Assembly (NCBI RefSeq): GCF_004295665.1
Contig: NZ_CP034759.1
Location: 4,030,001 to 4,094,000 of the forward strand
Length of the DNA: 64,000 bases
Direction: 5' to 3'
Source: Litorilituus sediminis
GTDB taxonomy: Bacteria; Pseudomonadota; Gammaproteobacteria; Enterobacterales; Alteromonadaceae
In this document: positions 20,268-29,480 of the stretch, one piece after another
How the letters are laid out: each line of letters begins with the position of its first letter
Position numbering within the stretch: position 1 is the stretch's first letter
The notes under the pieces: generated by a model
What the model was told of the DNA's origin: nothing
Database searches by the model: none
What the model saw: only the letters and a program-made list of their open reading frames with translations
Made by a program: the position numbers and the translations under genes

Positions 20268-20951
20268 TTAAGCTCTGGCGCCAAAAATGGCTGTGCCAAT
20301 TCTTACCATAGTTGAGCCGGCGGCAATTGCTGGTGCTAAATCGTTTGACATACCCAATGATAAGGTATCAACACTTGGATAGCGCTGTTGTAAGTCATTA
20401 AAAAGTTGCTGCATTTTTTGGTAAGTTTCAGTTGAAGCATTCTTTTCAGGTATGGCCATTAAACCGCGTAAGCAGAGATTTTTACACTGGTTTACTTGCT
20501 CAGCTAAGGGCAATATTTCCTCGATAGATAAACCTGATTTCGAATTTTCTTCGCTAATATTCACTTGTAAACAAATGTTTAGCGGAGTATCTTGGCTATC
20601 GATGTCATTTAGATGATCATTAAGGCGTAATGCAATTTTGGCTCTATCGATACTATGAACCCAAGCAAAGTGCTCAGCTATATGCTTAGTTTTATTGGAT
20701 TGAATAGGGCCGATAAAATGCCAGGTTATCTGAGGTAAATGGCTAAGCTGTGTGATTTTTTCTAAGGCATCTTGAAGGTAGTTTTCGCCAAAATCAGTTT
20801 GCCCGGCTAAGTAAGCTTGTTCAACATCACTGGCGGGCTTGGTTTTACTGACAGCAAGTAATTTCACCTCGTTAGAATTGCGACCACTTTGCTGGCAAGC
20901 TTGGTTAATTTGCGCTTTAATTTTATCAAGATTATCTTTAATGTTTATCAT
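20268..20951 (-). CDS. yggS: PLP homeostasis protein YggS
   Basis: 227 aa, single-domain alanine-racemase-like barrel. The PLP lysine is Lys36 in LLAVSKTKPA, the same number as in E. coli. GENYLQDALEK, WHFIGPIQSNKTK and LSLGMSNDLAPAIAAGSTMVRIGTAIFG are the remaining family blocks. It binds PLP and controls vitamin B6 and amino-acid balance without known catalysis. First gene of the minus-strand run and divergent from pilT, as in many gammaproteobacteria. Confidence 0.95.
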   Translation of the reverse strand: MINIKDNLDKIKAQINQACQQSGRNSNEVKLLAVSKTKPASDVEQAYLAGQTDFGENYLQDALEKITQLSHLPQITWHFIGPIQSNKTKHIAEHFAWVHSIDRAKIALRLNDHLNDIDSQDTPLNICLQVNISEENSKSGLSIEEILPLAEQVNQCKNLCLRGLMAIPEKNASTETYQKMQQLFNDLQQRYPSVDTLSLGMSNDLAPAIAAGSTMVRIGTAIFGARA

Positions 20952-21009
20952 GTTAAGTTTTTTTAACCTATTATAATCGTTCTACTTAATAACAATACTG
21001 AGGTTTTGT

Positions 21010-22053
21010 ATGGATATTACCGAATTACTTGCATTTAGTGTGCAGCATGACGCATCAGATTTACATTTATCAACAGGGACACCACCTTCAATTCGTGTAG
21101 ATGGTGACGTGCGTAAGCTTAATATTCCGGCGTTTGATGCCAAAGATGTCAATGCTTTAGTGTATGATATTATGAATGACAGGCAACGCAAAGAGTATGA
21201 AGAAAATTTAGAGGTGGATTTCTCTTTTGAAGTGCCTAATTTAGCTCGTTTCAGGGTGAATGCCTTTAACCAAAACCGCGGCCCAGCGGCAGTATTTCGT
21301 ACCATTCCCAGTAAAATATTGTCATTAGAAGAATTAGGTTGTCCTGATATTTTCCGCGATATTGCGGACACACCACGCGGTTTAGTGTTGGTAACAGGGC
21401 CAACCGGCTCTGGTAAATCGACGACCCTCGCCGCTATGGTGGATTATATTAATAACCACAAGCATGATCATATTCTTACCATTGAAGACCCGATTGAATT
21501 TGTTCACGAAAATAAAAAGTGCTTATTAAACCAAAGGGAAGTTCATCGTGATACCTTAAGTTTTGAAGCAGCACTTCGCTCAGCACTTCGTGAAGATCCC
21601 GACGTTATCCTCGTTGGTGAGATGCGTGACTTGGAAACGATTCGCCTTGCGATGACCGCAGCAGAAACTGGTCACTTAGTTTTCGGTACCCTGCATACTA
21701 CCTCTGCACCAAAAACCATTGACCGTATTATTGATGTATTCCCAGGGGAAGAAAAATCTATGGTGCGCTCTATGCTTTCTGAGTCACTGCGTGCAGTTAT
21801 TTCACAAACCTTAATCAAGAAGATAGGTGGTGGCCGAGTTGCTGCCCATGAAATTATGATTGGCGTGCCAGCTATTCGTAACTTGATTCGTGAAGATAAA
21901 ATTGCGCAAATGTATTCAGCCATTCAAACTGGTATGCAACACGGTATGCAAACCATGGATCAGTGTTTACAAAATCTAGTTAACCGAGGTTTGATTTCTA
22001 AACAAGATGCCATGGAAAAAGCACAAGATAAAAACCAGTTTGCCAGTTTTTAA
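21010..22053 (+). CDS. pilT: Type IV pilus retraction ATPase PilT
   Basis: 347 aa. The N-terminal PAS-like lobe opens with DITELLAFSVQHDASDLHLSTG; Walker A GPTGSGKST (about 130-138); Asp box TIEDPIEFVHE; Walker B ILVGEMRD; His box GHLVFGTLHT; and AIRNLIREDK, the conserved AIRNLIRE retraction motif. A cytoplasmic hexamer that powers pilus retraction and twitching. Length equals the usual 344-347 aa. Followed by pilU. Confidence 0.96.
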   Translation: MDITELLAFSVQHDASDLHLSTGTPPSIRVDGDVRKLNIPAFDAKDVNALVYDIMNDRQRKEYEENLEVDFSFEVPNLARFRVNAFNQNRGPAAVFRTIPSKILSLEELGCPDIFRDIADTPRGLVLVTGPTGSGKSTTLAAMVDYINNHKHDHILTIEDPIEFVHENKKCLLNQREVHRDTLSFEAALRSALREDPDVILVGEMRDLETIRLAMTAAETGHLVFGTLHTTSAPKTIDRIIDVFPGEEKSMVRSMLSESLRAVISQTLIKKIGGGRVAAHEIMIGVPAIRNLIREDKIAQMYSAIQTGMQHGMQTMDQCLQNLVNRGLISKQDAMEKAQDKNQFASF

Positions 22054-22068
22054 GCTTTAGTTATGTGT

Positions 22069-22090
22069 CGCTAAGTTTTGATACTTAGCG
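22069..22090 (+). terminator. Hairpin between pilT and pilU
   Basis: 8-bp stem (22069-22076 with 22083-22090), 6-nt loop, no T run. It is probably an attenuator or mRNA-processing structure and not a full terminator. Confidence 0.3.
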
Positions 22091-22150
22091 GCTATACTAA
22101 GGTAAGTGAAGATAAAGGTTTTAAGCTTGTTGGAAATTGAAGGTAGTAGA

Positions 22151-23284
22151 ATGAAGTTTCATCAGTTATTAGAAAAAATGGTGCAGTCAGATGCGTCGGA
22201 TATGTTTGTTACCGCGAAGTTGCAGGTTAGCGCCAAAATTAATGGTGAATTACAACCGATTGATGAAGAGGTGTTAACACCTGAAGCATCATTAGGTCTG
22301 GTGCATGACGCCATGAATGAAAAGCAAAAGCAGCAATTTGCCGAGGAAAAAGAGTGTAACTTTGCGATTGAAATTGAAGGTATAGGTCGTTTTCGTATTT
22401 CAGCTTTTTGGCAAAGGGATATGGCGGGTATGGTTATTCGTCGTATTGTAACTGAAATACCTGATGTTGATGCCTTGGGTTTACCGCCGGTATTAAAAGA
22501 TGTGGTGATGTCAAAACGTGGCTTAGTACTGTTTGTTGGTGGTACAGGTACAGGTAAATCAACCTCAATGGCTGCATTGATTGGTTATCGTAACCGCAAC
22601 TCCAGAGGCCATATTTTAACCATTGAAGACCCGGTTGAATTTGTCCACGAGCACGGCAAAAGTATGATAACGCAACGGGAAGTGGGCTTAGATACCGAGT
22701 CATTTACTGCTGCGCTGCAAAGTTCATTGCGTCAAGCGCCTGATGTTATTCTTATTGGTGAGATCCGAAGCCAAGAAATTATGGAGCATGCATTAAGTTT
22801 TGCTGAAACAGGTCACTTATGTATCGCGACACTGCATGCTAACAATGCTAACCAAGCCATTGACCGTATTATGCATTTAGTTCCTGCTGATCAGCATGGT
22901 AAGTTGTTATTTGATTTGGCATTGAACTTACGTGGCGTTATTGCTCAGCAGTTAGTACCCACTAAAGATGGTAATAGCCGTGTTGCCGCTATAGAAATAT
23001 TGCTTAACTCACCTTATGTTGCTGAATTAATTAAAAAAGGTGAAATTGGTGGTATTAAAGAAGTGATGGAAAAATCTAACGAGCTAGGTATGCAGACCTT
23101 TGACCAAGCACTCTTTAATCAATATCAGCAAGGGCTTATTACCTATGCCGATGCGCTACATCATGCCGACTCGCCAAATGACTTACGTCTCATGATTAAA
23201 TTGCGCAGTAATGAGCAAGGCGGCGTGGGCGGCTTATCAGGCGTGACCTTAGATGGTTTAGAGCCAAAAGAAGAAGAGTTTTAG
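22151..23284 (+). CDS. pilU: PilT/PilU-type ATPase PilU
   Basis: 377 aa from the ATG at 22151, preceded by GAAGG at good spacing; a GTG at 22106 in frame is less likely. Starts KFHQLLEKMVQSDASDMFVTA; Walker A GGTGTGKST; TIEDPVEFVHEH; Walker B ILIGEIRS; GHLCIATLHANN. Compared with PilT it lacks the AIRNLIRE motif and has a longer C-terminal tail ending in acidic residues, as is typical of PilU, the PilT-dependent accessory retraction motor. Confidence 0.93.
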   Translation: MKFHQLLEKMVQSDASDMFVTAKLQVSAKINGELQPIDEEVLTPEASLGLVHDAMNEKQKQQFAEEKECNFAIEIEGIGRFRISAFWQRDMAGMVIRRIVTEIPDVDALGLPPVLKDVVMSKRGLVLFVGGTGTGKSTSMAALIGYRNRNSRGHILTIEDPVEFVHEHGKSMITQREVGLDTESFTAALQSSLRQAPDVILIGEIRSQEIMEHALSFAETGHLCIATLHANNANQAIDRIMHLVPADQHGKLLFDLALNLRGVIAQQLVPTKDGNSRVAAIEILLNSPYVAELIKKGEIGGIKEVMEKSNELGMQTFDQALFNQYQQGLITYADALHHADSPNDLRLMIKLRSNEQGGVGGLSGVTLDGLEPKEEEF

Positions 23285-23303
23285 CTAAACCGAGTTCATC
23301 ATA

Positions 23304-23335
23304 GCGGCTAAAGGCTAGCTCTAGCTAGCCGCTTT
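23304..23335 (+). terminator. Terminator-like structure after pilU
   Basis: Two mutually exclusive stems: 7 bp (23313-23319 with 23324-23330, 4-nt loop) or 7 bp (23304-23310 with 23326-23332), followed by TTTGTTTG. It overlaps the last codons of the convergent CBS gene. Confidence 0.4.
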
Positions 23336-23759
23336 GTTTGATTTTCTTTCGATATTGCAGGGCAATTACCTTTAAAATATCACGCCAAGTAATAATACCA
23401 ATTGCTTTGCCTTGTTCGTTAGTAACAGGCAAACAAGAAATATGATTATCATGAAAGAGCAATACCGCTTCATTGAGGGATTGCTCTTTTTTTGCGCTGA
23501 TTAATTCTCTACTCATGATTTGATGCATTTTTCTTTGCATTAATGAAATATCTTTCGGACTTTCTTTGCTAGTACCAACGGTTGGGCTTAGATGTTTAAA
23601 TAAATCTCTATCGGTGATGACACCGGCAAGTTTATTGTCATCGTCAAGAATTAAAATATGGTGAATATTATGCGTATTAAAGACATCCTTTGCCTTGGAT
23701 AAGTCATCATCTAAATGTAGCGTAACCAACTTGGTTGACATTAAGCTTTCAATTTTCAT
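23325..23759 (-). CDS. Two-CBS-domain protein
   Basis: 144 aa made of two CBS motifs (about 1-60 and 75-140): MSTKLVTLHLDDDLSKAKDVF ... AGVITDRDLFKHL and MSRELISAKKEQSLNEAVLLF ... IGIITWRDILK. No effector domain. CBS pairs (Bateman modules) usually bind adenine nucleotides and sense energy state. It is divergent from the aldehyde dehydrogenase and convergent with pilU. The partner cannot be deduced. A second stand-alone CBS protein lies at 54596-55000. Confidence 0.85.
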   Translation of the reverse strand: MKIESLMSTKLVTLHLDDDLSKAKDVFNTHNIHHILILDDDNKLAGVITDRDLFKHLSPTVGTSKESPKDISLMQRKMHQIMSRELISAKKEQSLNEAVLLFHDNHISCLPVTNEQGKAIGIITWRDILKVIALQYRKKIKQSG

Positions 23760-23918
23760 GTTTTATCTCGAGTAAATGTATGGTTGTGCTTTGAAAGTAG
23801 TCGCCATCTGTTAAATATTATGCTTTTATAGCTCATCGGAGCAGATTGTTCATTAAACGAAAATTTGCCAAATAACGATATACAATCACAGCAGCTTTCT
23901 CAACCCTAGCGAGTTAAT

Positions 23919-25367
23919 ATGGCCGATAATACTTATTCACAACAACATGATAGCGAGCAAATAGCTAGACTAACGCAAGTGTTTGCCAAGCAAAAGCAAC
24001 ATTTTTGCGCAAATCCATACCCAGCATTAGAAACACGCTTAGCGGCACTAAAAAAGTTAAAAGCTGCGATACTGGCTAATCAAGAGCAACTCTGTCAGGC
24101 ATTATCTCAGGACTTTGGTAATCGCAGTTTTGATGAGAGTAAAATGGCTGACATTATGCCAACGGTTATGGGCATTAACTATACCATTAAGCATTTAGCC
24201 AAATGGCTTAAACCAGCTAAACGTCATGTTGGTATTTTGTTTCAGCCTGCATCTGCTTCAGTTATGTACCAACCATTAGGTGTTGTTGGCATTATTACGC
24301 CGTGGAACTATCCGGTGTTTTTATCACTTGGGCCGTTAACAACAGCCATTGCAGCGGGAAATACGGCTATGATCAAGATGTCAGAATTTACAGCAAACAC
24401 TAACGAGGTCATTAAGCAGTTACTGTCTGAGGTTTTCTTGGATGATGAAGTTGCTGTGGTAACTGGCGGTGCTAGTGTTGCGGGTTATTTTTCTGAGCAA
24501 GCATTTGATCACTTACTTTTTACTGGCTCAACAAATATAGGTAAAAAGGTCATGGCTTGTGCTGCTAAAAGCTTAACTCCAGTCACCTTAGAGCTTGGTG
24601 GTAAGTCGCCTACAGTTATCGCACCTGATTTTGATATCAAAACGGCGGTATCACGGTTTTTACTAGGTAAAACGCTTAATGCTGGGCAAACCTGTGTTGC
24701 GCCTGATTATATTTTGTGTCCAAAAGAGAAGGTAACAGAGTTAGCGCAAGCACTGGCAAAAAGCTTTGTGCGTATGTATCCATCGGTTGCAGGTAATCCA
24801 GATTATACCAGCATTATAAACAGTGCTCAGCTGCAACGCTTGCTAAACTATATTGAGGATGCACTTGCTAAGGGGGCTAAGGTAGAATATTTAGGCAAAG
24901 ATAGTGTGCAAACTTGCTTAGATAAGGGCAAATTACCTTTAGCTGTAGTAACTGATACCAGCGATGATATGTTATTGATGCAGGAGGAAATATTTGGCCC
25001 GATTCTGCCTATAATCCCTTATGATGACTTAGATGATGCCATAGCCTATGTTAATGCTCGACCAAGGCCACTTGCTTTATATTTATGTAGTTATGAAGAA
25101 CAAAGTCAGCGAAAAGTGCTTGAGCAAACGCATGCTGGCGGTGTGTGTATTAATGATGCTGCTATGCACGTAGCTCAAGATGACTTACCCTTTGGTGGTA
25201 TAGGGCCATCAGGAATGGGGCAATATCATGGTCATGAGGGCTTTTTAACCTTCTCTAAAGCAAAACCTATATTTAAAAAAGGTAAACTCAATACCGCCAG
25301 TAATGCTTTCCCTCCTTATGGTAAACTAATTCATAAGCTTATTTATAAATTATTCCTTTCAAAATAA
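23919..25367 (+). CDS. Aldehyde dehydrogenase, coniferyl-aldehyde-dehydrogenase-like
   Basis: 482 aa NAD(P)-dependent class 3-like aldehyde dehydrogenase. Active-site Asn130 in ITPWNYP, Glu225 in VTLELGGKSP and the nucleophile Cys259 in NAGQTCVAPDY are present. The N-terminal LETRLAALKKLKAAILANQEQLCQAL and the C-terminal hydrophobic tail (LIHKLIYKLFLSK) resemble coniferyl aldehyde dehydrogenases (CalB group) and membrane-tethered fatty-aldehyde dehydrogenases. The substrate is probably an aromatic or long-chain aldehyde; not provable here. A terminator follows, so it is separate from the pst operon. Confidence 0.85.
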   Translation: MADNTYSQQHDSEQIARLTQVFAKQKQHFCANPYPALETRLAALKKLKAAILANQEQLCQALSQDFGNRSFDESKMADIMPTVMGINYTIKHLAKWLKPAKRHVGILFQPASASVMYQPLGVVGIITPWNYPVFLSLGPLTTAIAAGNTAMIKMSEFTANTNEVIKQLLSEVFLDDEVAVVTGGASVAGYFSEQAFDHLLFTGSTNIGKKVMACAAKSLTPVTLELGGKSPTVIAPDFDIKTAVSRFLLGKTLNAGQTCVAPDYILCPKEKVTELAQALAKSFVRMYPSVAGNPDYTSIINSAQLQRLLNYIEDALAKGAKVEYLGKDSVQTCLDKGKLPLAVVTDTSDDMLLMQEEIFGPILPIIPYDDLDDAIAYVNARPRPLALYLCSYEEQSQRKVLEQTHAGGVCINDAAMHVAQDDLPFGGIGPSGMGQYHGHEGFLTFSKAKPIFKKGKLNTASNAFPPYGKLIHKLIYKLFLSK

Positions 25368-25373
25368 AGAGTT

Positions 25374-25398
25374 ACCCGCTAATGATGGCGGGTTTCTC
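25374..25398 (+). terminator. Terminator after the aldehyde dehydrogenase
   Basis: 6-bp GC stem ACCCGC/GCGGGT (25374-25379 with 25388-25393), 8-nt loop, pyrimidine-rich tail TTCTCT. It lies between the aldehyde dehydrogenase stop and the Pho box. Confidence 0.6.
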
Positions 25399-25401
25399 TG
25401 G

Positions 25402-25435
25402 TTGTCACAAAAGTGTCATATAACTGTCTTATAAT
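25402..25435 (+). promoter_or_regulatory. Predicted PhoB-activated promoter of the pst operon
   Basis: Three consecutive 11-bp units: TTGTCACAAAA (25402-25412), GTGTCATATAA (25413-25423), CTGTCTTATAA (25424-25434). The first 18 bp form a Pho box; exactly 10 bp later is a perfect -10 TATAAT (25430-25435). There is no separate -35, as expected for PhoB-activated promoters. Confidence 0.85.
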
Positions 25436-25469
25436 TGCCGCGTTGTTAATTATCATTGAGGCTAGCTGA

Positions 25470-27716
25470 GTGACAAGCGTTTCACTATCAACTCGTACTA
25501 GAGGATTTAAAAATTCATTAGCTAAGTGGCTAATCACCTTAGGTGGTATTAGTGTACTTTTTACCTTAGTTCTAATTTTTATGTACCTTTTGTACGTTAT
25601 TAAACCTATCTTTGAATCGGCTGAGGTTGAACCGGTTTCAAGCATTGCTCTGCAAAGTGAGTCAACACCGTTAACTACTGGCGTTGATGAATTAAAAGAG
25701 TTGGCTTACCAAATATCTGACCAAGGACTGATCGAATTTTATCAAATAAAAGAAACTGATAGCGCTAGCCAAGGCAAATTAATGCTATCTGAGCAGCTTT
25801 CTCAAATGAATGAAGTAGCTATGATTGCCTCAAGCGATCAAGATAAAAAGCTACTTGTTACTGAGCAAGGTCAAGGCTATTTAGTTGCGCCACGTTTTAA
25901 TGCTAAATATAGCAATAATACGCGCGAAATTATTCCAGCAATTGATTACCCCATCAGCAATGAAGCACTTATTTTAGATGAAGAAGAGCAAGGCTTTAAA
26001 AAGTTAAGCTTTGCTATGACAGAAGAAAAAGCGGTGTTTGTTGGTTTTACTCAAGATAATCGTCTTATTAAAACCACTTTTATTAGTGAAGATGAGTTCT
26101 CGGTTGATGATGAGTATGAAACTGTATTTCAACAAATCGAGCTTTATGCGCCTAGCGTTGACGATATTGCCATAACACCTGATTTAACAATGGCTTTCAT
26201 CCGTAGTGGCTCAACGGTATATGTGTACCATTTAGATGACGAGTACAGTGTTGATTTAAAAACGCAAGTTATCGCAACGACAGCGCATGATGCAGAATTA
26301 ACCACCATGGCATTATTATCAGGTGGTAGCTCGCTGTTACTTGCTGATGCGCAAGGTCAAATTAGCCAGTGGTTTGAAATATCAACAGAGCAAGGACGTG
26401 AATTTAAGCATGTGCGCAGCTTTAGTGCTGGCAGCGAAGCGATAGTTGCTATTTACCCTGAGCAATATCGTAAGAGCTTTTATACCATGACAGCATCTGG
26501 TGATTTAAATGCTTTCTTTACCACCAGTGAAGCAAACTTATGGCAAGGAAAAATTGCTGCGACACAACCAAAAGCGCTAGCTATTTCACCAAGAGCTGAT
26601 GCTTTAGTTGTTATAGCACAAGATAACTCAGTAGCATCTGGCCAAAGCTTAACTATTTTTGATGTTCATAACGAGCACCCAGAGGTAACTTGGCAAGCTC
26701 TTTGGCAAGAAGTTTGGTATGAAGGCTACCCAGAGCCAGATTATATTTGGCAATCTACTTCTGGCTCAGATGATTTTGAAGCAAAATTTTCATTAGTACC
26801 TATCTCATTTGGTACGATTAAAGCAGCGTTGTACGCCATGTTATTTGCGGTACCAATCGCGTTAACGGCAGCAATTTATACGGCTTATTTTATGACGCCA
26901 ACATTGCGTAAAAAAGTAAAGCCAACCATTGAATTAATGGAAGCATTACCAACCGTTATTTTAGGTTTCTTAGCGGGTCTTTGGTTAGCGCCGTTAATGG
27001 AAAAATATTTACCCGCGATTTTCTTACTCTTTATTTTCTTGCCGCTAGCAACCATATTAACTGCGTTTGTTTGGCACAATTTACCAAGAGAAATTAAAGA
27101 AAAGCTCCCAGAAACATTAGCACCTTTAATTTTAATTCCTGTGATGATACTTGCTATTTATGCTGCTTTTGCTCTATCGCCGTTATTTGAGGTGGCATTT
27201 TTCGGCGGCGATATGCGTCAATACATCACTAATGATTTAGGCATTAACTTTGACCAACGTAACGCTTTAGTTGTTGGTATTGCTATGGGCTTTGCAGTGA
27301 TTCCTACCATTTTCTCTATGGCAGAAGACGCTATCTTTAGTGTGCCAAGTCATTTAACCAGTGGTTCATTGGCATTAGGTGCTACGCAATGGCAAACCTT
27401 AGTTAAGGTGGTATTACTTACGGCAAGTCCAGGTATTTTCTCTGCGGTTATGATGGGCTTAGGTCGTGCGGTAGGTGAAACTATGATTGTGTTAATGGCA
27501 ACCGGTAACACCCCTATTTTAGATTGGAGTATTTTCCAAGGCATGAGAACCCTTGCTGCAAACATTGCTGTTGAAATGCCAGAGTCTGAGGTTGGTAGCT
27601 CGCACTATAGAATACTATTCTTAGCCGCCTTTGTTTTATTTGTTTTTACTTTCGTATTTAACACCTTAGCTGAATTTATTCGCCAAAGGTTACGTGAGAA
27701 ATACAGCTCAATGTAA
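25470..27716 (+). CDS. pstC: Phosphate ABC transporter permease PstC, long form
   Basis: 748 aa from a GTG at 25470 preceded by GAGG (25458-25461); no in-frame ATG lies near. TM1 about 20-42, then an extracytoplasmic insert of about 400 residues rich in beta-type segments (a propeller-like pattern: SSIALQ, LLVTEQGQGYLV, LLLADAQGQISQW, FYTMTASGDLNAF), then the permease core from about 445 with MEALPTVILGFLAGLWLAP and the EAA-like block SLALGATQWQTLVKVVLLTASPGIFSAVMMGLGRAVGETM. E. coli PstC is 319 aa. Long PstC forms are known in marine gammaproteobacteria. No pstS gene is adjacent. Confidence 0.88.
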   Translation: MTSVSLSTRTRGFKNSLAKWLITLGGISVLFTLVLIFMYLLYVIKPIFESAEVEPVSSIALQSESTPLTTGVDELKELAYQISDQGLIEFYQIKETDSASQGKLMLSEQLSQMNEVAMIASSDQDKKLLVTEQGQGYLVAPRFNAKYSNNTREIIPAIDYPISNEALILDEEEQGFKKLSFAMTEEKAVFVGFTQDNRLIKTTFISEDEFSVDDEYETVFQQIELYAPSVDDIAITPDLTMAFIRSGSTVYVYHLDDEYSVDLKTQVIATTAHDAELTTMALLSGGSSLLLADAQGQISQWFEISTEQGREFKHVRSFSAGSEAIVAIYPEQYRKSFYTMTASGDLNAFFTTSEANLWQGKIAATQPKALAISPRADALVVIAQDNSVASGQSLTIFDVHNEHPEVTWQALWQEVWYEGYPEPDYIWQSTSGSDDFEAKFSLVPISFGTIKAALYAMLFAVPIALTAAIYTAYFMTPTLRKKVKPTIELMEALPTVILGFLAGLWLAPLMEKYLPAIFLLFIFLPLATILTAFVWHNLPREIKEKLPETLAPLILIPVMILAIYAAFALSPLFEVAFFGGDMRQYITNDLGINFDQRNALVVGIAMGFAVIPTIFSMAEDAIFSVPSHLTSGSLALGATQWQTLVKVVLLTASPGIFSAVMMGLGRAVGETMIVLMATGNTPILDWSIFQGMRTLAANIAVEMPESEVGSSHYRILFLAAFVLFVFTFVFNTLAEFIRQRLREKYSSM

Positions 27717-27776
27717 TGCTGTAATTTAAAGTAAATATCGTAATAATTTTATCGTTTTAGAGTAAATGAGTTTTTT

Positions 27777-29414
27777 ATGAAAACATGGTTTAAATCAGGC
27801 TCTCCTTGGGTATGGCTATCTGCCGGTGGTGTTAGCCTTAGCTTAATCTCAGTCGTGGGCTTATTATGGTTAATCGCTTCGCGTGGTTTATCATTCTTCT
27901 GGCCTAGTGAGCTGTATCAATTTGATATGGTTGACAGTCAAGGTAAAGCGTCTGTTGTTATTGGTGAAATTTATGACAGAGAACAAATACCCGTTAGTCA
28001 ATTGGAACACTTAGAGCTAAATATACCTGCTGAGCAAGAAACAGTTGAACGTATCTTAGTGAAAACAGGTAACCGTGAATTAGTTAGCTTAGACTTTCGT
28101 TGGCTACTGGGTACTGATATTAAAAAGACCACAAAACCTGAAGAGTTGGCTGTGGTAGAGCGTAGAACTAATGGTAATTTCTATGGCTTTATTGAACAGT
28201 TATTTTTAGATGGTAAGGAAGTTAATGTTGACCGCCTACCTGAGCTTTTACAGCGAGTAGAGGAATTTCAGGTACAAATTGACGAGCTACAAAAAGTTGA
28301 TATTGGAGCCATTAACTATCAACTAGAAAGCTTACGCTTAAAAACTAGAAAGTATCAGCTAAAGAATGAATTAACGGCAGCGGTGCAGCAGGAAATTGAC
28401 GCAGAAACGAATGCCTTAAAAGCTGAGTATCAAGCGTTAGAAGCGAACTTAATGGCGCTGCGTAAAGAAATATCGCGTGATCAAATTGTCATGAGAGCGA
28501 TGGGCGGTGAATTAGTTACCATTAACTTTGAGCATATTTTAAAAGTTCACTTTAATAACAAACTTGGTTTTGTTGAAAAAGTGCAATTATTCTTTGCACA
28601 AATTGCGGGCTTTATTGTTGATGAGCCAAGAGAAGCAAATACTGAAGGCGGCGTTTTCCCTGCTATTTTCGGTACTGTGCTTATGGTGTTGTTAATGACG
28701 GTAATTGTTTCACCATTTGGTGTGATTGCGGCAATTTACTTACATGAATATGCAGGCAACAATGCCTTAACTCGATTATTACGTATTGCGGTTATCAACC
28801 TAGCCGGTGTACCTTCAATTGTTTACGGTGTTTTTGGTTTAGGTTTCTTTGTCTATATGGTAGGTGGCTCGTTAGACCAAATCTTCTACCCGGAAACATT
28901 ACCAAGCCCAACATTTGGTACACCTGGGGTATTATGGTCTGCCATTACCTTAGCTATCTTAACCTTGCCAGTTGTGATTGTTTCAACTGAAGAAGGTTTA
29001 GCCCGTATTCCTTCAGCGATGCGTCATGGTAGTTTAGCGTTAGGTGCGACTAAGGCTGAAACCTTATGGCGAATTATTTTACCTATTGCTAGTCCTGCGA
29101 TTATGACAGGTATTATTTTAGCAATTGCTCGTGCAGCTGGTGAGGTTGCGCCATTAATGTTAGTTGGTGTAGTAAAAATGGCACCTAACTTACCGCTTGA
29201 TGGTAACTTCCCGTTCTTACATTTAGATCGCAAATTTATGCACTTAGGTTTCCATATTTACGATGTTGGTTTCCAAAGCCCGAATGTAGAAGCAGCAAGA
29301 CCATTAGTATATGCAACCGCCTTATTGTTGGTGACTATTATTGTTGCGCTCAATATGACTGCAGTATCAATTCGAAACAAGCTGCGTGAAAGATACAAGA
29401 TGCTTGAGCACTAA
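27777..29414 (+). CDS. pstA: Phosphate ABC transporter permease PstA, long form
   Basis: 545 aa against 296 in E. coli. TM1 about 12-33, then about 260 extra residues outside the membrane, including a charged coiled-coil stretch about 155-245 (LQRVEEFQVQIDELQKV ... LEANLMALRKEISRD). The permease core runs from about 300: YLHEYAGNNALTRLLRIAVINLAGVPSIVYGVFGLGFF and the EAA loop SLALGATKAETLWRIILPIASPAIMTGIILAIARAAGEVAPLM. It pairs with the long PstC. The extra domains probably contact each other or the phosphate-binding protein; that is inference. Confidence 0.88.
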   Translation: MKTWFKSGSPWVWLSAGGVSLSLISVVGLLWLIASRGLSFFWPSELYQFDMVDSQGKASVVIGEIYDREQIPVSQLEHLELNIPAEQETVERILVKTGNRELVSLDFRWLLGTDIKKTTKPEELAVVERRTNGNFYGFIEQLFLDGKEVNVDRLPELLQRVEEFQVQIDELQKVDIGAINYQLESLRLKTRKYQLKNELTAAVQQEIDAETNALKAEYQALEANLMALRKEISRDQIVMRAMGGELVTINFEHILKVHFNNKLGFVEKVQLFFAQIAGFIVDEPREANTEGGVFPAIFGTVLMVLLMTVIVSPFGVIAAIYLHEYAGNNALTRLLRIAVINLAGVPSIVYGVFGLGFFVYMVGGSLDQIFYPETLPSPTFGTPGVLWSAITLAILTLPVVIVSTEEGLARIPSAMRHGSLALGATKAETLWRIILPIASPAIMTGIILAIARAAGEVAPLMLVGVVKMAPNLPLDGNFPFLHLDRKFMHLGFHIYDVGFQSPNVEAARPLVYATALLLVTIIVALNMTAVSIRNKLRERYKMLEH

Positions 29415-29440
29415 TCAGTGTGCTTGAGTAGATGAACAAA

Positions 29441-29464
29441 GAATTAAAGAATTAAAGAATTAAA
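29441..29464. repeat. Three 8-bp tandem units between pstA and pstB
   Basis: GAATTAAA repeated three times head to tail (29441-29464) in the 66-bp pstA-pstB gap, just after a separate 8-bp direct repeat TGCTTGAG (29401-29408 and 29421-29428). Low complexity; a possible slippage site. Confidence 0.6.
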
Positions 29465-29480
29465 ACATTAAGAGTAAATT

